This document shows positions 1 to 7,889 of a DNA stretch of 64,000 nt, piece by piece; position 1 is the stretch's first letter, and the number at the start of each line of letters is the position of its first letter. This DNA is from Kutzneria kofuensis (GTDB lineage: Bacteria > Actinomycetota > Actinomycetes > Mycobacteriales > Pseudonocardiaceae), in NCBI RefSeq assembly GCF_014203355.1, contig NZ_JACHIR010000001.1, forward strand, positions 1,216,038 to 1,280,037, in the 5' to 3' direction. Made by a program: the position numbers and the translations under genes. The notes under the pieces are model-generated. The model saw nothing but the letters and a program-made list of their open reading frames with translations, was not told the origin of the DNA and ran no database searches.

Positions 1-776
1 AACTTGCCGCCGATGGTCACGCCCGCGAACGAGCCGAGGCCGAACAGCAGCAGCGCCAGCGGCACCCACGCCGCCGCCAACCCCGCCACGTCGGTGACCA
101 CGGGGGCCAGGTACGTGAACGAGCAGAAGGTCGCGCCGTTGACCAGGGCGCCCAACACCAGCACGACGACCAGCCGCGGGGTCCGCAGCGCCCGCAACTC
201 GTGCAGAGCGCTCGGCGCGTTCGGGTCGGGTGCGGCACCGGGGACCGCGCGCAGGATGGCGACGACCGGGGGGACGGAAAGGATGGCCACGGCCCAGAAA
301 GCCGCCCGCCAGCCCCACAGCTCGCTGATGAACGCGCCGGCGGGGACGCCGACGATGCACGCGATGGTGACGCCGCTGAGCAGGATCGACGTGGCCTTGC
401 CCTTGGCGGTCGGCTCGACCATGGACGTGGCGGCCGCCATGCCGACCGCGAGGAAACCGGCGTTGGCCAGCGCGGCGACCACCCGGGTGACGAACAGGAC
501 GGCGAAGCTCCCGGTCACCGCCCCGATCACGTGCATCAGCAGGAATGTGACCAGGAAGACCAGTAGCGCGGTGCGACGCGGCCAGCGCAGGCTCAGCATC
601 GCCACCAGCGGCGCGCCGACGATCATGCCGACGGCAAAGGCAGAGGTCAGCGACCCCGCCGCCGGGATCGACACGGTCAGTTCCTGGGCGATGGTCGGCA
701 CCAGCCCGGACAGCATGAATTCCGACATCCCCTGGGCGAAGACCGCCAGCGCGAGGACGTATATGGCGAATGGCAT
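1..776 (-). CDS. MFS efflux transporter, chloramphenicol-exporter type (3' end cut by window edge)
   Basis: Reading the minus strand from the ATG at 776 gives 258 codons running off the window edge. The product begins MPFAIYVLALAVFAQGMSEF, the hallmark opening of DHA1-type drug:H+ antiporters of the Cmx/CmrA chloramphenicol exporter family, followed by regularly spaced hydrophobic segments. About two thirds of a typical 390-400-residue protein is present. It should sit in the inner membrane and export a hydrophobic drug or metabolite; the substrate cannot be read from sequence. It is divergent from the antiporter gene at 1111. The family assignment is firm, drug specificity is inference. Confidence 0.85.
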   Translation of the reverse strand, partial: MPFAIYVLALAVFAQGMSEFMLSGLVPTIAQELTVSIPAAGSLTSAFAVGMIVGAPLVAMLSLRWPRRTALLVFLVTFLLMHVIGAVTGSFAVLFVTRVVAALANAGFLAVGMAAATSMVEPTAKGKATSILLSGVTIACIVGVPAGAFISELWGWRAAFWAVAILSVPPVVAILRAVPGAAPDPNAPSALHELRALRTPRLVVVLVLGALVNGATFCSFTYLAPVVTDVAGLAAAWVPLALLLFGLGSFAGVTIGGK

Positions 777-1110
777 GACAAAGCTCCACTACGGAGTGAA
801 AAGTGCGTGGTCAGCACCGTCCGACCCGCGCGGCCCTGAGACCGGCGGATGCAACGGAAGCCCGGAACGAGGAAGTCTCGAGACGGTGGCGAGTGCCGCG
901 CACTGCCCGGCGCCACAACGGCGGCCCGGGTCAGGACAACGTCGGCGTCGAGGAGGACGCGACCGCGGAGAACGCCACCGGAGAGGTCCGGTGGCTACCT
1001 ACTGGCTGCCTCGGGGCTGGACATGACGAACAACATAGCAACGCCTTTTCGCCGCTGTCCATCCGGTTCACCGTGATCGTCGACTCCCGTTCCACAGAGA
1101 AAGGCCACTC
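777..1110. promoter_or_regulatory. Divergent promoter region between MFS exporter and antiporter
   Basis: This 334-bp gap separates two divergently transcribed membrane-transporter genes and must carry both promoters. The only local structure I see is a short imperfect dyad, cactacggagtg at about 788, close to the MFS start, which could be an operator but is too weak to assign. A purine-rich ribosome binding site (agagaaagg, about 1096-1103) precedes the antiporter GTG. The open readings here are shadow-like and show no family resemblance. Confidence 0.4.
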
Positions 1111-2364
1111 GTGCTCCCGCTGAACACGCTGGGATTCCTGATCGCGCTGGCGGTGGTGCTCGCCGCCGCGCAACTGGCCGGCGCGTCGGCCGGACGGCTC
1201 GGCCAGCCGCCGGTCGTCGGCGAGATCGTCGCCGGCATCCTGCTCGGTCCGACACTGCTGTCCGGGGCCGTGCCCAGGGCGTTGTTCCCGGCCGACGTGC
1301 GACCGGGGCTGACCGCACTGGCCGATGTCGGCGTGGCGGTGTTCATGTTCGTCGTCGGCCTCGAGCTCGACCACCGGACGCTGCGAGGACGACGGGGCGC
1401 CGCAGCCGGAGTGGCAGCCATGTCGATGGCCCTGCCGTTCGGCCTCGGCTGCCTGCTCGCCTTGGCCCTGATGGCCGGACACGAGCACGGCAGCTCGCCG
1501 GCGGCTTTCGTGCTGTTCTTCGGCGCGGCCATGTCGATCACTGCTTTTCCCGTGCTGGCAAGGATCCTGACCGATCGTGGCATGCAGCGCACCGCCGTCG
1601 GCGGGCTTGCCATGACGGTCGCGGCGATCGGCGACGTGGTCGCGTGGTGCCTGCTCGCCGGGGTGTTGGCCGTCACCGGCCACCATGCCCTGTGGCAGAT
1701 CACGCTCGTGCTGCCCTTCGTGGCGATCATGCTTTTCGCCGTGCGCCCGCTGCTGGGCCGGCTCGCTGCAGCACATCTCCGCGCCGGCCGCCCACTGTCG
1801 GCAGGCGCACTGGTTGGCGTGGTCGTGCTCGCCGTCGTCTCCGGCGGCATCACCGAGTGGCTCGGCCTGCACTTCATCTTCGGCGCCTTCCTCGCAGGCG
1901 CTGTCATCCCGCGCCGCGGCACCGAGGCACTGCGGGAGGAGATCATCAGGCGGATCACCCCGCTGGGCTCCGTTTTGCTGCCCGTCTACTTCACCGTGGC
2001 CGGCTTCGGCGTCGATCTGTCCACAATGGACGTGGCCGCGCTCGGCGAGTTCGCCCTCATCGTGCTAGTGGCCATCTGCGGCAAGTTCCTCGGCGCCTAC
2101 ACCGGCGCCCGGGCCTGTGGCCAGAGTCCCCGACACGCCAGCGTGCTCGGCGTGCTCATGAACACCCGCGGCCTGACCGAACTCATCATCCTCGGCGTCG
2201 GCCTACAGGCCGGCTTGTTGGACACCTCGTTGTACTCGCTGATGGTCGTGATGGCCGTGGTCACTACCGCGATGACCGGCCCGCTGCTGCGCCTGTGCTA
2301 CCCCAGCCGGATACAGGACGCAGACCTGGCCGCGACCAGAAAGCTCACCACGACCGCCCACTGA
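1111..2364 (+). CDS. Cation:proton antiporter, CPA2 family
   Basis: A 417-residue polytopic membrane protein (Na+/H+ exchanger domain, KefB/NapA-like) expected to exchange K+ or Na+ for protons across the plasma membrane. The N-terminal half has GQPPVVGEIVAGILLGPTLL and FMFVVGLELD, typical CPA2 motifs; later VAAIGDVVAWCLLA carries the conserved acidic residue of helix 5, and NTRGLTELIILGVGLQAGLL is the usual helix-11/12 signature. It ends shortly after the last helix with no RCK/TrkA domain. GTG start with ribosome binding site agaaagg 7-8 nt upstream. Single-gene unit, divergent from the MFS exporter. Confidence 0.9.
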   Translation: MLPLNTLGFLIALAVVLAAAQLAGASAGRLGQPPVVGEIVAGILLGPTLLSGAVPRALFPADVRPGLTALADVGVAVFMFVVGLELDHRTLRGRRGAAAGVAAMSMALPFGLGCLLALALMAGHEHGSSPAAFVLFFGAAMSITAFPVLARILTDRGMQRTAVGGLAMTVAAIGDVVAWCLLAGVLAVTGHHALWQITLVLPFVAIMLFAVRPLLGRLAAAHLRAGRPLSAGALVGVVVLAVVSGGITEWLGLHFIFGAFLAGAVIPRRGTEALREEIIRRITPLGSVLLPVYFTVAGFGVDLSTMDVAALGEFALIVLVAICGKFLGAYTGARACGQSPRHASVLGVLMNTRGLTELIILGVGLQAGLLDTSLYSLMVVMAVVTTAMTGPLLRLCYPSRIQDADLAATRKLTTTAH

Positions 2365-2476
2365 CGGTCCACAGTAGACCTGCATTCTGCCGAGAGCCTG
2401 CGGGTGCCCGATACTCGGCCATGGGCGTTGACCAGGGGTGACGGCAGGCGGATCGCGTTCGGCATGATCGGCGGTC

Positions 2477-2690
2477 GTGGCCTTGCGACTCGTGTACCTG
2501 ATCTTCTGTCGACTCCCGTCCTGGACAGCCCTGCCCGTCCGCTCGGACCGCCAAGACGTGGAGATTCTCGTACCGCGCCATCAACTGGCCGTCTTACGCA
2601 CGCTCCTACGCTGGCACGCCGATCTGCGGGGTTCCGGAAGTCGGCCTTCGTATCTGACCTGCGGCGACGGACACGTTCAACGGGCCGGGC
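2477..2690 (+). pseudogene. Integrase-type transposase relic, N-terminal fragment 1
   Basis: Translation from the GTG at 2477 gives LRLVYLIFCRLPSW then ILVPRHQLAVLR, the conserved N-terminus of an actinobacterial integrase-core (rve/IS481-like) transposase whose usual form is a hydrophobic leader followed by ELLVLRHEVAVLRR. Similarity then stops; the helix-turn-helix and catalytic core are absent. A second copy of the same N-terminus starts at 2704. A decayed fragment with no expected function. Confidence 0.6.
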
Positions 2691-2703
2691 ATGATCGCCA
2701 GCC

Positions 2704-2888
2704 ATGGCGCCGCGTCTGCTCTACCTGATCTTCTTCAGGCTTGTGGGCCTGATGGTGTTGCTCAGCCGCTCGTCGAAGTCCAAGGACATCGATGCGCCTG
2801 CCGCCCACGGGGCCGCGGCTACACCGGCTGGTCACCCCGGGCACGATCCTTCGCTGGCACCGGCGCCTGGAAGCCGCGAAGTGGACCT
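2704..2888 (+). pseudogene. Integrase-type transposase relic 2, 5' part (interrupted by the IS110 element)
   Basis: Starts APRLLYLIFFRLVGLMVLLS with the family leader, then shifts frame; from 2822 the reading LHRLVTPGTILRWHRRLEAA followed by KWT matches the conserved helix-turn-helix segment of the same transposase family. It stops exactly at the IS110 junction (2887/2888), and the next expected residues, YPHRRGRPPV, resume at 4671 on the far side. Joining across a single CT dinucleotide restores KWT-YPHR in frame, so the gene was continuous before the insertion. It was already frameshifted upstream. Confidence 0.75.
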
Positions 2889-2976
2889 AATGACTCGTGA
2901 ACGACCGCCGGTGACGCCTCTGAGTTACCCAGGGCGGTAGACCTGCGTCCAGGCCGGCGCACTGGTTGGTCGTTCT

Positions 2977-3352
2977 GGATGGTCGAGTGCGAGCAGGACG
3001 CCTTAAGTGGACCATGGCAGCAGCCTTCTTGGTGTAGACCGGCGCCTCTCGCCTCGACATCCTCCTCACTCGTTCCGTTGACGCCTGGCGATACCTCGGG
3101 CCACGAGCCCTCCAGCTAAGACCGCGCCGACAACGGAACCGGAGGTGGTGGTGGCCAGCACGGTCGCCACCGCCTCGTTGATCAAGATGGTCGTCGTGAT
3201 TCGAGCCCGTCCGCACGGAGGACACCTCGTTGGCCGGGAGCCGCATGAGCTCTTCGTCGAGACCGGTGCCCGCGCGGATCGCTGGGATCGTGAACGGCTC
3301 AATCGGAGGTCAGGCCATAGAGCCTCGTCATTAGGGCGCCGCGCGTTCTCAC
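2977..3352 (+). ncRNA. Putative IS110 bridge RNA (target-binding and donor-binding loops)
   Basis: First stem-loop: 2977-3002 pairs with 3041-3062 (22 base pairs; 3' arm uninterrupted, 5' arm with four single-base bulges). Its loop carries aagtggacc (3005-3013), identical to the target flank 2879-2887 through the core C, then a small hairpin, then gtag (3034-3037), complementary to ctac at 4670-4673. Second stem-loop: atcggaggtc (3302-3311), identical to the element's right end 4661-4670, then an aggc/gcct hairpin, then tcattag (3328-3334), complementary to ctaatga at 2887-2893; closed by a weaker stem (3290-3298 with 3341-3352). A further perfect inverted repeat (3072-3080/3131-3139) lies between. 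This is the bridge-RNA layout known from IS621, but with about 230 nt between loops. RNA ends are not known. Confidence 0.7.
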
Positions 3353-3401
3353 CAGGGTCTCGTTGACCAGCACAAACAGCCAGTTCGAGGAGAAACACAG
3401 A

Positions 3402-4649
3402 GTGAAGGTGTTCTGCGGGATCGACTGGGCCGAGGACCACCACGACGTCGCCCTGATCGACGCCGACGGCGGTCTGGTGGCCAAGCGTCGCATCGGCGAC
3501 TCCGCCATGGGGTTCGCCGAGCTGATGACGATGCTCGCCGACGCCGGCGACATCGCCGAGGCCCCGATCCCGGTCGCGATTGAAACCCCGCGCGGCCTGC
3601 TGGTTTCGGCCCTGCGCCAGACCGGCCGCCGCGTCTACGCCATCAACCCGATGGCCGTCGCCCGCTATCGCGAGCGCCACACCGTCGCCCGCAAGAAGTC
3701 CGACCACGTCGACGCCATGACGCTGGCCAACATCCTGCGCACCGACGCTCACGCCCACCGGCCGCTGCCCGCTGACAGCGACCTCGCCCGCGCCGTCGCA
3801 GTGCTCTCCCGTGCCACCCAAGATGCCACCTGGCGTCGCACCCGCGCCACCCAGGAACTGCGGGCAGTGCTGCGCGAGTACTACCCAGGGTTCCTGGCCG
3901 CCTTCGCCAAGGGCACCGTCACCAACCTGGCCAGCCCAGAGGCCCGCGCCGTCCTGGCTCTCGCGCCAACCCCAGCGGCCGCAGCAAAGGTGACGAAGAC
4001 ACAGTTGGCCGCCGCACTACGCAGGGCCGGCCGCCAGCGCGGCATCGAGGATCTGGCCCTCCAGTTATGCCAAGCCCTGCGCGCCGAGCAGCTGCGACAG
4101 CCACCTGCCGTCGAGGACGCGTTCGGCAGTCAGGCCCTCGCTCTGCTCGGCACCCTGAACGCCGAGTGCGCCGCCGTCGATCAACTCAGCCAGACCACCG
4201 CGGAACTGTTCCAACAACACCCCGACTACGCCGTGATCACCAGCTTCCCTGGCCTGGCTGACCTATCTGGAGCCCGGGTGCTCGGCGAGATCGGCGATGA
4301 CCGCAGCCGGTTCGCCGACGCCCGCGCGCTCAAGGCATACGCCGGCTCCGCACCGGTCACGAGGGCATCCGGACGCAGCATCTCGATCACCCGCCGCACC
4401 GTGAAGAACGACCGGCTCAACGCCGCCGGGTTCCTCTGGGCCTTCGCTGCGATGGCGAAGACCGGGGCGCCCCAAGAGCACTACCGGCGTCGCCGAGAAC
4501 GCGGTGACCGACACGCTGCCGCCTTGCGGCACCTGTTCAACCGCTTCCTCGGCCAGCTCCACCATTGCCTACAGACTGGAGAGCACTACGACTCGATCAA
4601 GGCGTTCGGGCCGATCGACGACACACCCGCCCAGGCCGCCGCAGCTTGA
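3402..4649 (+). CDS. IS110-family transposase (DEDD recombinase)
   Basis: A 415-residue RuvC-like DEDD plus Tnp20 recombinase. N-terminal catalytic acids are visible as CGIDWAE (D8), AIETPRG (E61) and KSDHVDA (D101, D104). The C-terminal domain has YAGSAPVTRASGRS, containing the conserved serine that acts as nucleophile in the family. I chose the GTG at 3402 because gaggag lies 9 nt upstream and the product then starts VKVFCGIDWAE like family members; an in-frame TTG at 3363 would add 13 residues of non-family sequence. It should use the RNA from its own 5' end to choose the insertion site. No inactivating change seen. Confidence 0.92.
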   Translation: MKVFCGIDWAEDHHDVALIDADGGLVAKRRIGDSAMGFAELMTMLADAGDIAEAPIPVAIETPRGLLVSALRQTGRRVYAINPMAVARYRERHTVARKKSDHVDAMTLANILRTDAHAHRPLPADSDLARAVAVLSRATQDATWRRTRATQELRAVLREYYPGFLAAFAKGTVTNLASPEARAVLALAPTPAAAAKVTKTQLAAALRRAGRQRGIEDLALQLCQALRAEQLRQPPAVEDAFGSQALALLGTLNAECAAVDQLSQTTAELFQQHPDYAVITSFPGLADLSGARVLGEIGDDRSRFADARALKAYAGSAPVTRASGRSISITRRTVKNDRLNAAGFLWAFAAMAKTGAPQEHYRRRRERGDRHAAALRHLFNRFLGQLHHCLQTGEHYDSIKAFGPIDDTPAQAAAA

Positions 4650-4669
4650 CACTTAGCGAGATCGGAGGT

Positions 4670-4790
4670 CTACCCACACCGGCGCGGGCGTCCGCCCGTC
4701 GACGACGCGATCGCAGGGCTGATCGAACGGATAGCCACGGAGAACCACGGCTGGGGCTACAAGATCGCTCCGTTGTGGACTGTTGAGCGG
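4670..4790 (+). pseudogene. Integrase-type transposase relic 2, 3' part
   Basis: Resumes the frame interrupted at 2888: YPHRRGRPPVDDAIAGLIER followed by ENHGWGYKI, the segment joining the DNA-binding region to the integrase core. Family members continue with RIQGEL and the DDE catalytic domain; here the sequence degenerates soon after WGYKI and the core is missing. An open reading at 4783-5004 follows but I do not recognise it and would not call it a gene. Confidence 0.75.
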
Positions 4791-5004
4791 TTTCTCGGCA
4801 TCCGCAACGGAAGGCCGTTACGGGCCTGGGCCCGGTAGCGTTGTACGAGGTGTCATCAAGGTCGACGGCGACCTCGTCGGCGACTCGTTCGACGACGCCG
4901 CCGAGAACCTATCGCCGGCCACCAAGACCGAGCTGATCTGCTGGCCCGGCAACGCCTTCGCCACTCGCCCCGAGGCCGACCCGGCGATCTTCGCGCTACA
5001 TTGA

Positions 5005-5549
5005 CGGTTGGTATCGCCCCCGGCGGATTCCAGCAAGGGCTCGACGGCCTGTCTCCCGACGAGTACGAGGAGGCATGGGGTGTCCGGCAACGGACGGACT
5101 CGGCTACGATCCCAGACGAATCCCGATAACCAGGTCTCCAGCGAAGCAAAGCGGGGGAACCTCATCACCACCGCACTGGTGGCAGTGCCCTGACGCCGGA
5201 CGTCGCCACCGGGGACCACTCGCACCACTGGCCACCGACATGCCGCGGCAGACATCGGTTCATCATCCGCCCCGTGCTACGGAAAGGGGTTACTGTTCCG
5301 TTGACGTTCGATGGCCATTGTCGGCACCGCGCCTCCTTCTGCCGTTCCACCACGCGGGGTTGCTGCCGCATCCTTGATCGCGGCGTTTGTCGGCTGTGCC
5401 GGTTTGCTGCCGATGTGGAGGTTGGTGCCGTGCCTCGCGGAAGGTCACAGTGAACGCATCGTGGCAGCTGGTGGCCACGGTGCACGGCTCCGGCTCGCGG
5501 CCTGGATGACACCATCGAACGTGAGGTCTGTGATGTCGGGTATTCGGGT
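5005..5549. other. No intact gene; short transposase C-terminal relic near 5020-5127
   Basis: Around 5020-5127 the plus strand reads GLDGLSPDEYEEAW and stops soon after, resembling the extreme C-terminus of IS3/integrase-type transposases (LSPxEYE). The rest, up to the regulator start at 5550, shows only short overlapping readings in all frames with no recognisable family. It must contain the promoter of the regulator pair, but I see no convincing promoter hexamers. Confidence 0.35.
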
Positions 5550-7889
5550 ATGAGGTCGTCGCAGCTCAATGGCAATCTTCCCGCCGACGTCACCAGTTTC
5601 GTGGGCCGTCGCAGGGAGGTCTCCGAGGCGAAGCGGCTGCTGTCGAGCACTCGGTTGTTGACATTGACCGGGGTCGGCGGGGTGGGCAAGACCCGGCTGG
5701 CATTGCGGGTGGCGGCCGGGGTGCGGCGGGCGTTCACCGACGGGGTGTGGCTGGTCGAGCTGGCCGCGTTGCAGGACCGCGCGCTGCTGGAGCAGACGGT
5801 CGCCGACGCCGTGGGGCTGCGGGACCAGTCCGCGCGGTCGCCGCGGGAGATCGTGGTCGGTCACCTGCGGGACAAGCAGGCGCTGCTGGTGCTGGACAAC
5901 TGTGAACATCTGGTGGACCGGTGCGCGGGCCTGGCGGCCGACCTGCTCCCGGCGGCGCCGGGTGTGCGGATCCTGGCCACCAGCCGGCACGCGCTGTCCA
6001 CGCCGGGCGAGCACATATTCTCGGTGCCGCCGCTGCCGCTGCCGGATCCCGAGCGCCCGCCGCAGCGGGGGAAACTGGTCGGCAACGAGGCGATCCACCT
6101 GTTCGTGGAGCGAGCCACGCTCGTGCGGCCCGGCTTCGACGTCACCACTGGCAATCACGCGACGCTTGCCCGGATCTGCCGCCGGTTGGACGGGCTGCCG
6201 TTGGCGATCGAGTTGGCCGCGGCACGGTTGCGGGCGCTCTCGCCGGAGCAGATCCTGGCCCGGTTGGACGACCGGTTCCGTCTCCTGCGCGGGGGCAGCC
6301 GTGTGGTGCTGCCCCGGCATCAGACGCTACGGGCGGTGGTGGACTGGAGCTACCAGCTGTGCTCACCGCCGGAGCAGGCCCTGTGGGCGCGGGTGTCGGT
6401 GTTCGCCGGCGGGTTCGATCTCGACGCGGCGGAAGCGGTGTGCGCCGGGGACGGCATCGCCCGGGACGGGGTGCTCGACCTGGTGGCCGGGCTGGTCGAC
6501 GAGTCGATCCTGATCAAGGAGGACGCGGACCAGGCTCTCCCGGTCCGGTACCGGCTGCTGGAGACCATCGCCCACTACGGGCGGGACGTCCTGCGGGCGG
6601 CCGGTGGGGAGGCGGTGCTGCGTCGGCGGCACCGGGACTACTACCTGGATCTGGCCGAGCGCGGCGAGGCCGAGTGGTTCGGCCCGACCCAGCTGGAAGT
6701 GTTCGCCCGGACCCGGTGTGAGCACGCGAATCTGCGCCGCGCCCTGGAGTACTGCCTGACCATGCCTGATGAGTCCCGGGTCGGGCTGCGGATGGCCGCG
6801 GCCCTGTACTTCTACTGGCACTGCGGGCACGTGGCCGAGGGCCGGCATTGGCTGGACCGGGCACTGGCGGTGGACACCGAGTCGAGCAGTGCCCGGGCTG
6901 TCGCCCTGTGGAGCAACGCCCACCTCGCCGTCCTGCAGGGGGACATCTCCACCGGCACGGCCATGGCGCAGGAGTCCCGGGACTGGGCCCAGTTGCGGGG
7001 CGACGCGAGTGTCCTGGCGTACGCCATCTCCATGCTGGGGGTCGCCGCAGTGTTCGGCGGCGACCTACCGCGCGCGCAGGCTCTGCTGGAGGATGCCCTG
7101 GCACGCTTCGAGGCCCTCGGCGAACTGAACACCACCGTGATCATCGCCTATGTCGGGTTGATCTTGGGAGCAGCTTTCCAGGGGGATCTCGGCCGTGCGG
7201 TCACGCTGGGCGAGCACGCCCGCGCGCTCTGCGAACGGCACGGCGAGCAGAGGGGCTGGGCCCTGACGTTCTACGCTCTCACCCTCGCCGAATGGAAGCG
7301 GGGCGAGTTGGCGCTGGCGAGCACGTACGCCAAGGACAGCCTTCAGGTCATGCGCGCCTTCGACGACACCTTCTGCATGGTGCTGATGGTCGAACGGCTG
7401 GCCTGGATCGCGGGCACGGCCGGCGAGGGCGAGCGGACCGCCGTGTTGCTCGGCGTGGCGCACCAGATCTGGCCTCTGGTCGGCGGCCGGCCCCTGATGG
7501 GCTCCCCGCACTACCTGGCCGCGCGCGAGGCGTGCGAGCGACAGGCCCGCTGCGCCCTGGGCGACCGCGCGTTCCAGGCCGCGTTCGACCGTGGCACGGC
7601 ACTCGACCTCGACCAGGCCATCGTCTACGCCCTCGACGAGAAACCCGGGCCCGATCCCTCGGCCGCCACCGCGGCCGGTACCGCGGGCACGTCGTTGACT
7701 CGTCGGGAGCGGCAGGTCGCCGAGTTGGTCGCGGAGGGACTGTCCAACAAGGAGATCGCGGCCCGGCTGGTGATCGCTCAGCGCACCGCCGAGGGTCACG
7801 TGGAGCGCGTCCTGGCCAAGCTCGGCTTCACCAAGCGCACCCAGCTCGCCGCCTGGATCGTCGAAGAGCGAAAGGGCCGGGGCCGGTGA
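5550..7889 (+). CDS. STAND/NB-ARC ATPase regulator with C-terminal LuxR helix-turn-helix
   Basis: A 779-residue cytoplasmic regulator. N-terminal SFVGRRREV box, Walker [13 protein letters not shown] (about 41-52), Walker [12 protein letters not shown] (about 110-120), sensor ILATSRHAL, then a winged-helix region ([26 protein letters not shown]), a tetratricopeptide-like helical middle, and a LuxR helix-turn-helix at about 715-775 ([20 protein letters not shown]). Proteins of this type bind a ligand or partner and switch transcription in an ATP-dependent way. It overlaps the next gene by four bases (GTGA), so the two are translationally coupled. Targets and ligand cannot be told from sequence. 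Confidence 0.88.
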   Translation: MRSSQLNGNLPADVTSFVGRRREVSEAKRLLSSTRLLTLTGVGGVGKTRLALRVAAGVRRAFTDGVWLVELAALQDRALLEQTVADAVGLRDQSARSPREIVVGHLRDKQALLVLDNCEHLVDRCAGLAADLLPAAPGVRILATSRHALSTPGEHIFSVPPLPLPDPERPPQRGKLVGNEAIHLFVERATLVRPGFDVTTGNHATLARICRRLDGLPLAIELAAARLRALSPEQILARLDDRFRLLRGGSRVVLPRHQTLRAVVDWSYQLCSPPEQALWARVSVFAGGFDLDAAEAVCAGDGIARDGVLDLVAGLVDESILIKEDADQALPVRYRLLETIAHYGRDVLRAAGGEAVLRRRHRDYYLDLAERGEAEWFGPTQLEVFARTRCEHANLRRALEYCLTMPDESRVGLRMAAALYFYWHCGHVAEGRHWLDRALAVDTESSSARAVALWSNAHLAVLQGDISTGTAMAQESRDWAQLRGDASVLAYAISMLGVAAVFGGDLPRAQALLEDALARFEALGELNTTVIIAYVGLILGAAFQGDLGRAVTLGEHARALCERHGEQRGWALTFYALTLAEWKRGELALASTYAKDSLQVMRAFDDTFCMVLMVERLAWIAGTAGEGERTAVLLGVAHQIWPLVGGRPLMGSPHYLAAREACERQARCALGDRAFQAAFDRGTALDLDQAIVYALDEKPGPDPSAATAAGTAGTSLTRRERQVAELVAEGLSNKEIAARLVIAQRTAEGHVERVLAKLGFTKRTQLAAWIVEERKGRGR

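Larger units (their letters stand above)
2889..4671 (+). mobile_element. IS110-family insertion sequence, complete, CT core
   Basis: About 1.78 kb flanked by a shared CT dinucleotide at 2887-2888 and 4670-4671. Removing the element rejoins an interrupted transposase reading frame in frame, which defines both ends. It has a 513-nt 5' non-coding end, a single transposase gene (3402-4649) and a 20-nt 3' end. There are no terminal inverted repeats, as expected of the IS110 group, which moves as a circular intermediate with a two-base core. The 5' end carries a putative bridge RNA (see ncRNA entry). It appears intact, with no frameshift in the transposase, so it may still be mobile. Confidence 0.85.

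Noticed and set aside
4..1026. 340-codon plus-strand open frame at the left edge
   Set aside because: Antisense to the MFS exporter, whose minus-strand translation is unmistakable.
4783..5004. 73-codon open frame after the transposase relic
   Set aside because: No ribosome site, family or conserved pattern; lies in a relic-rich stretch.
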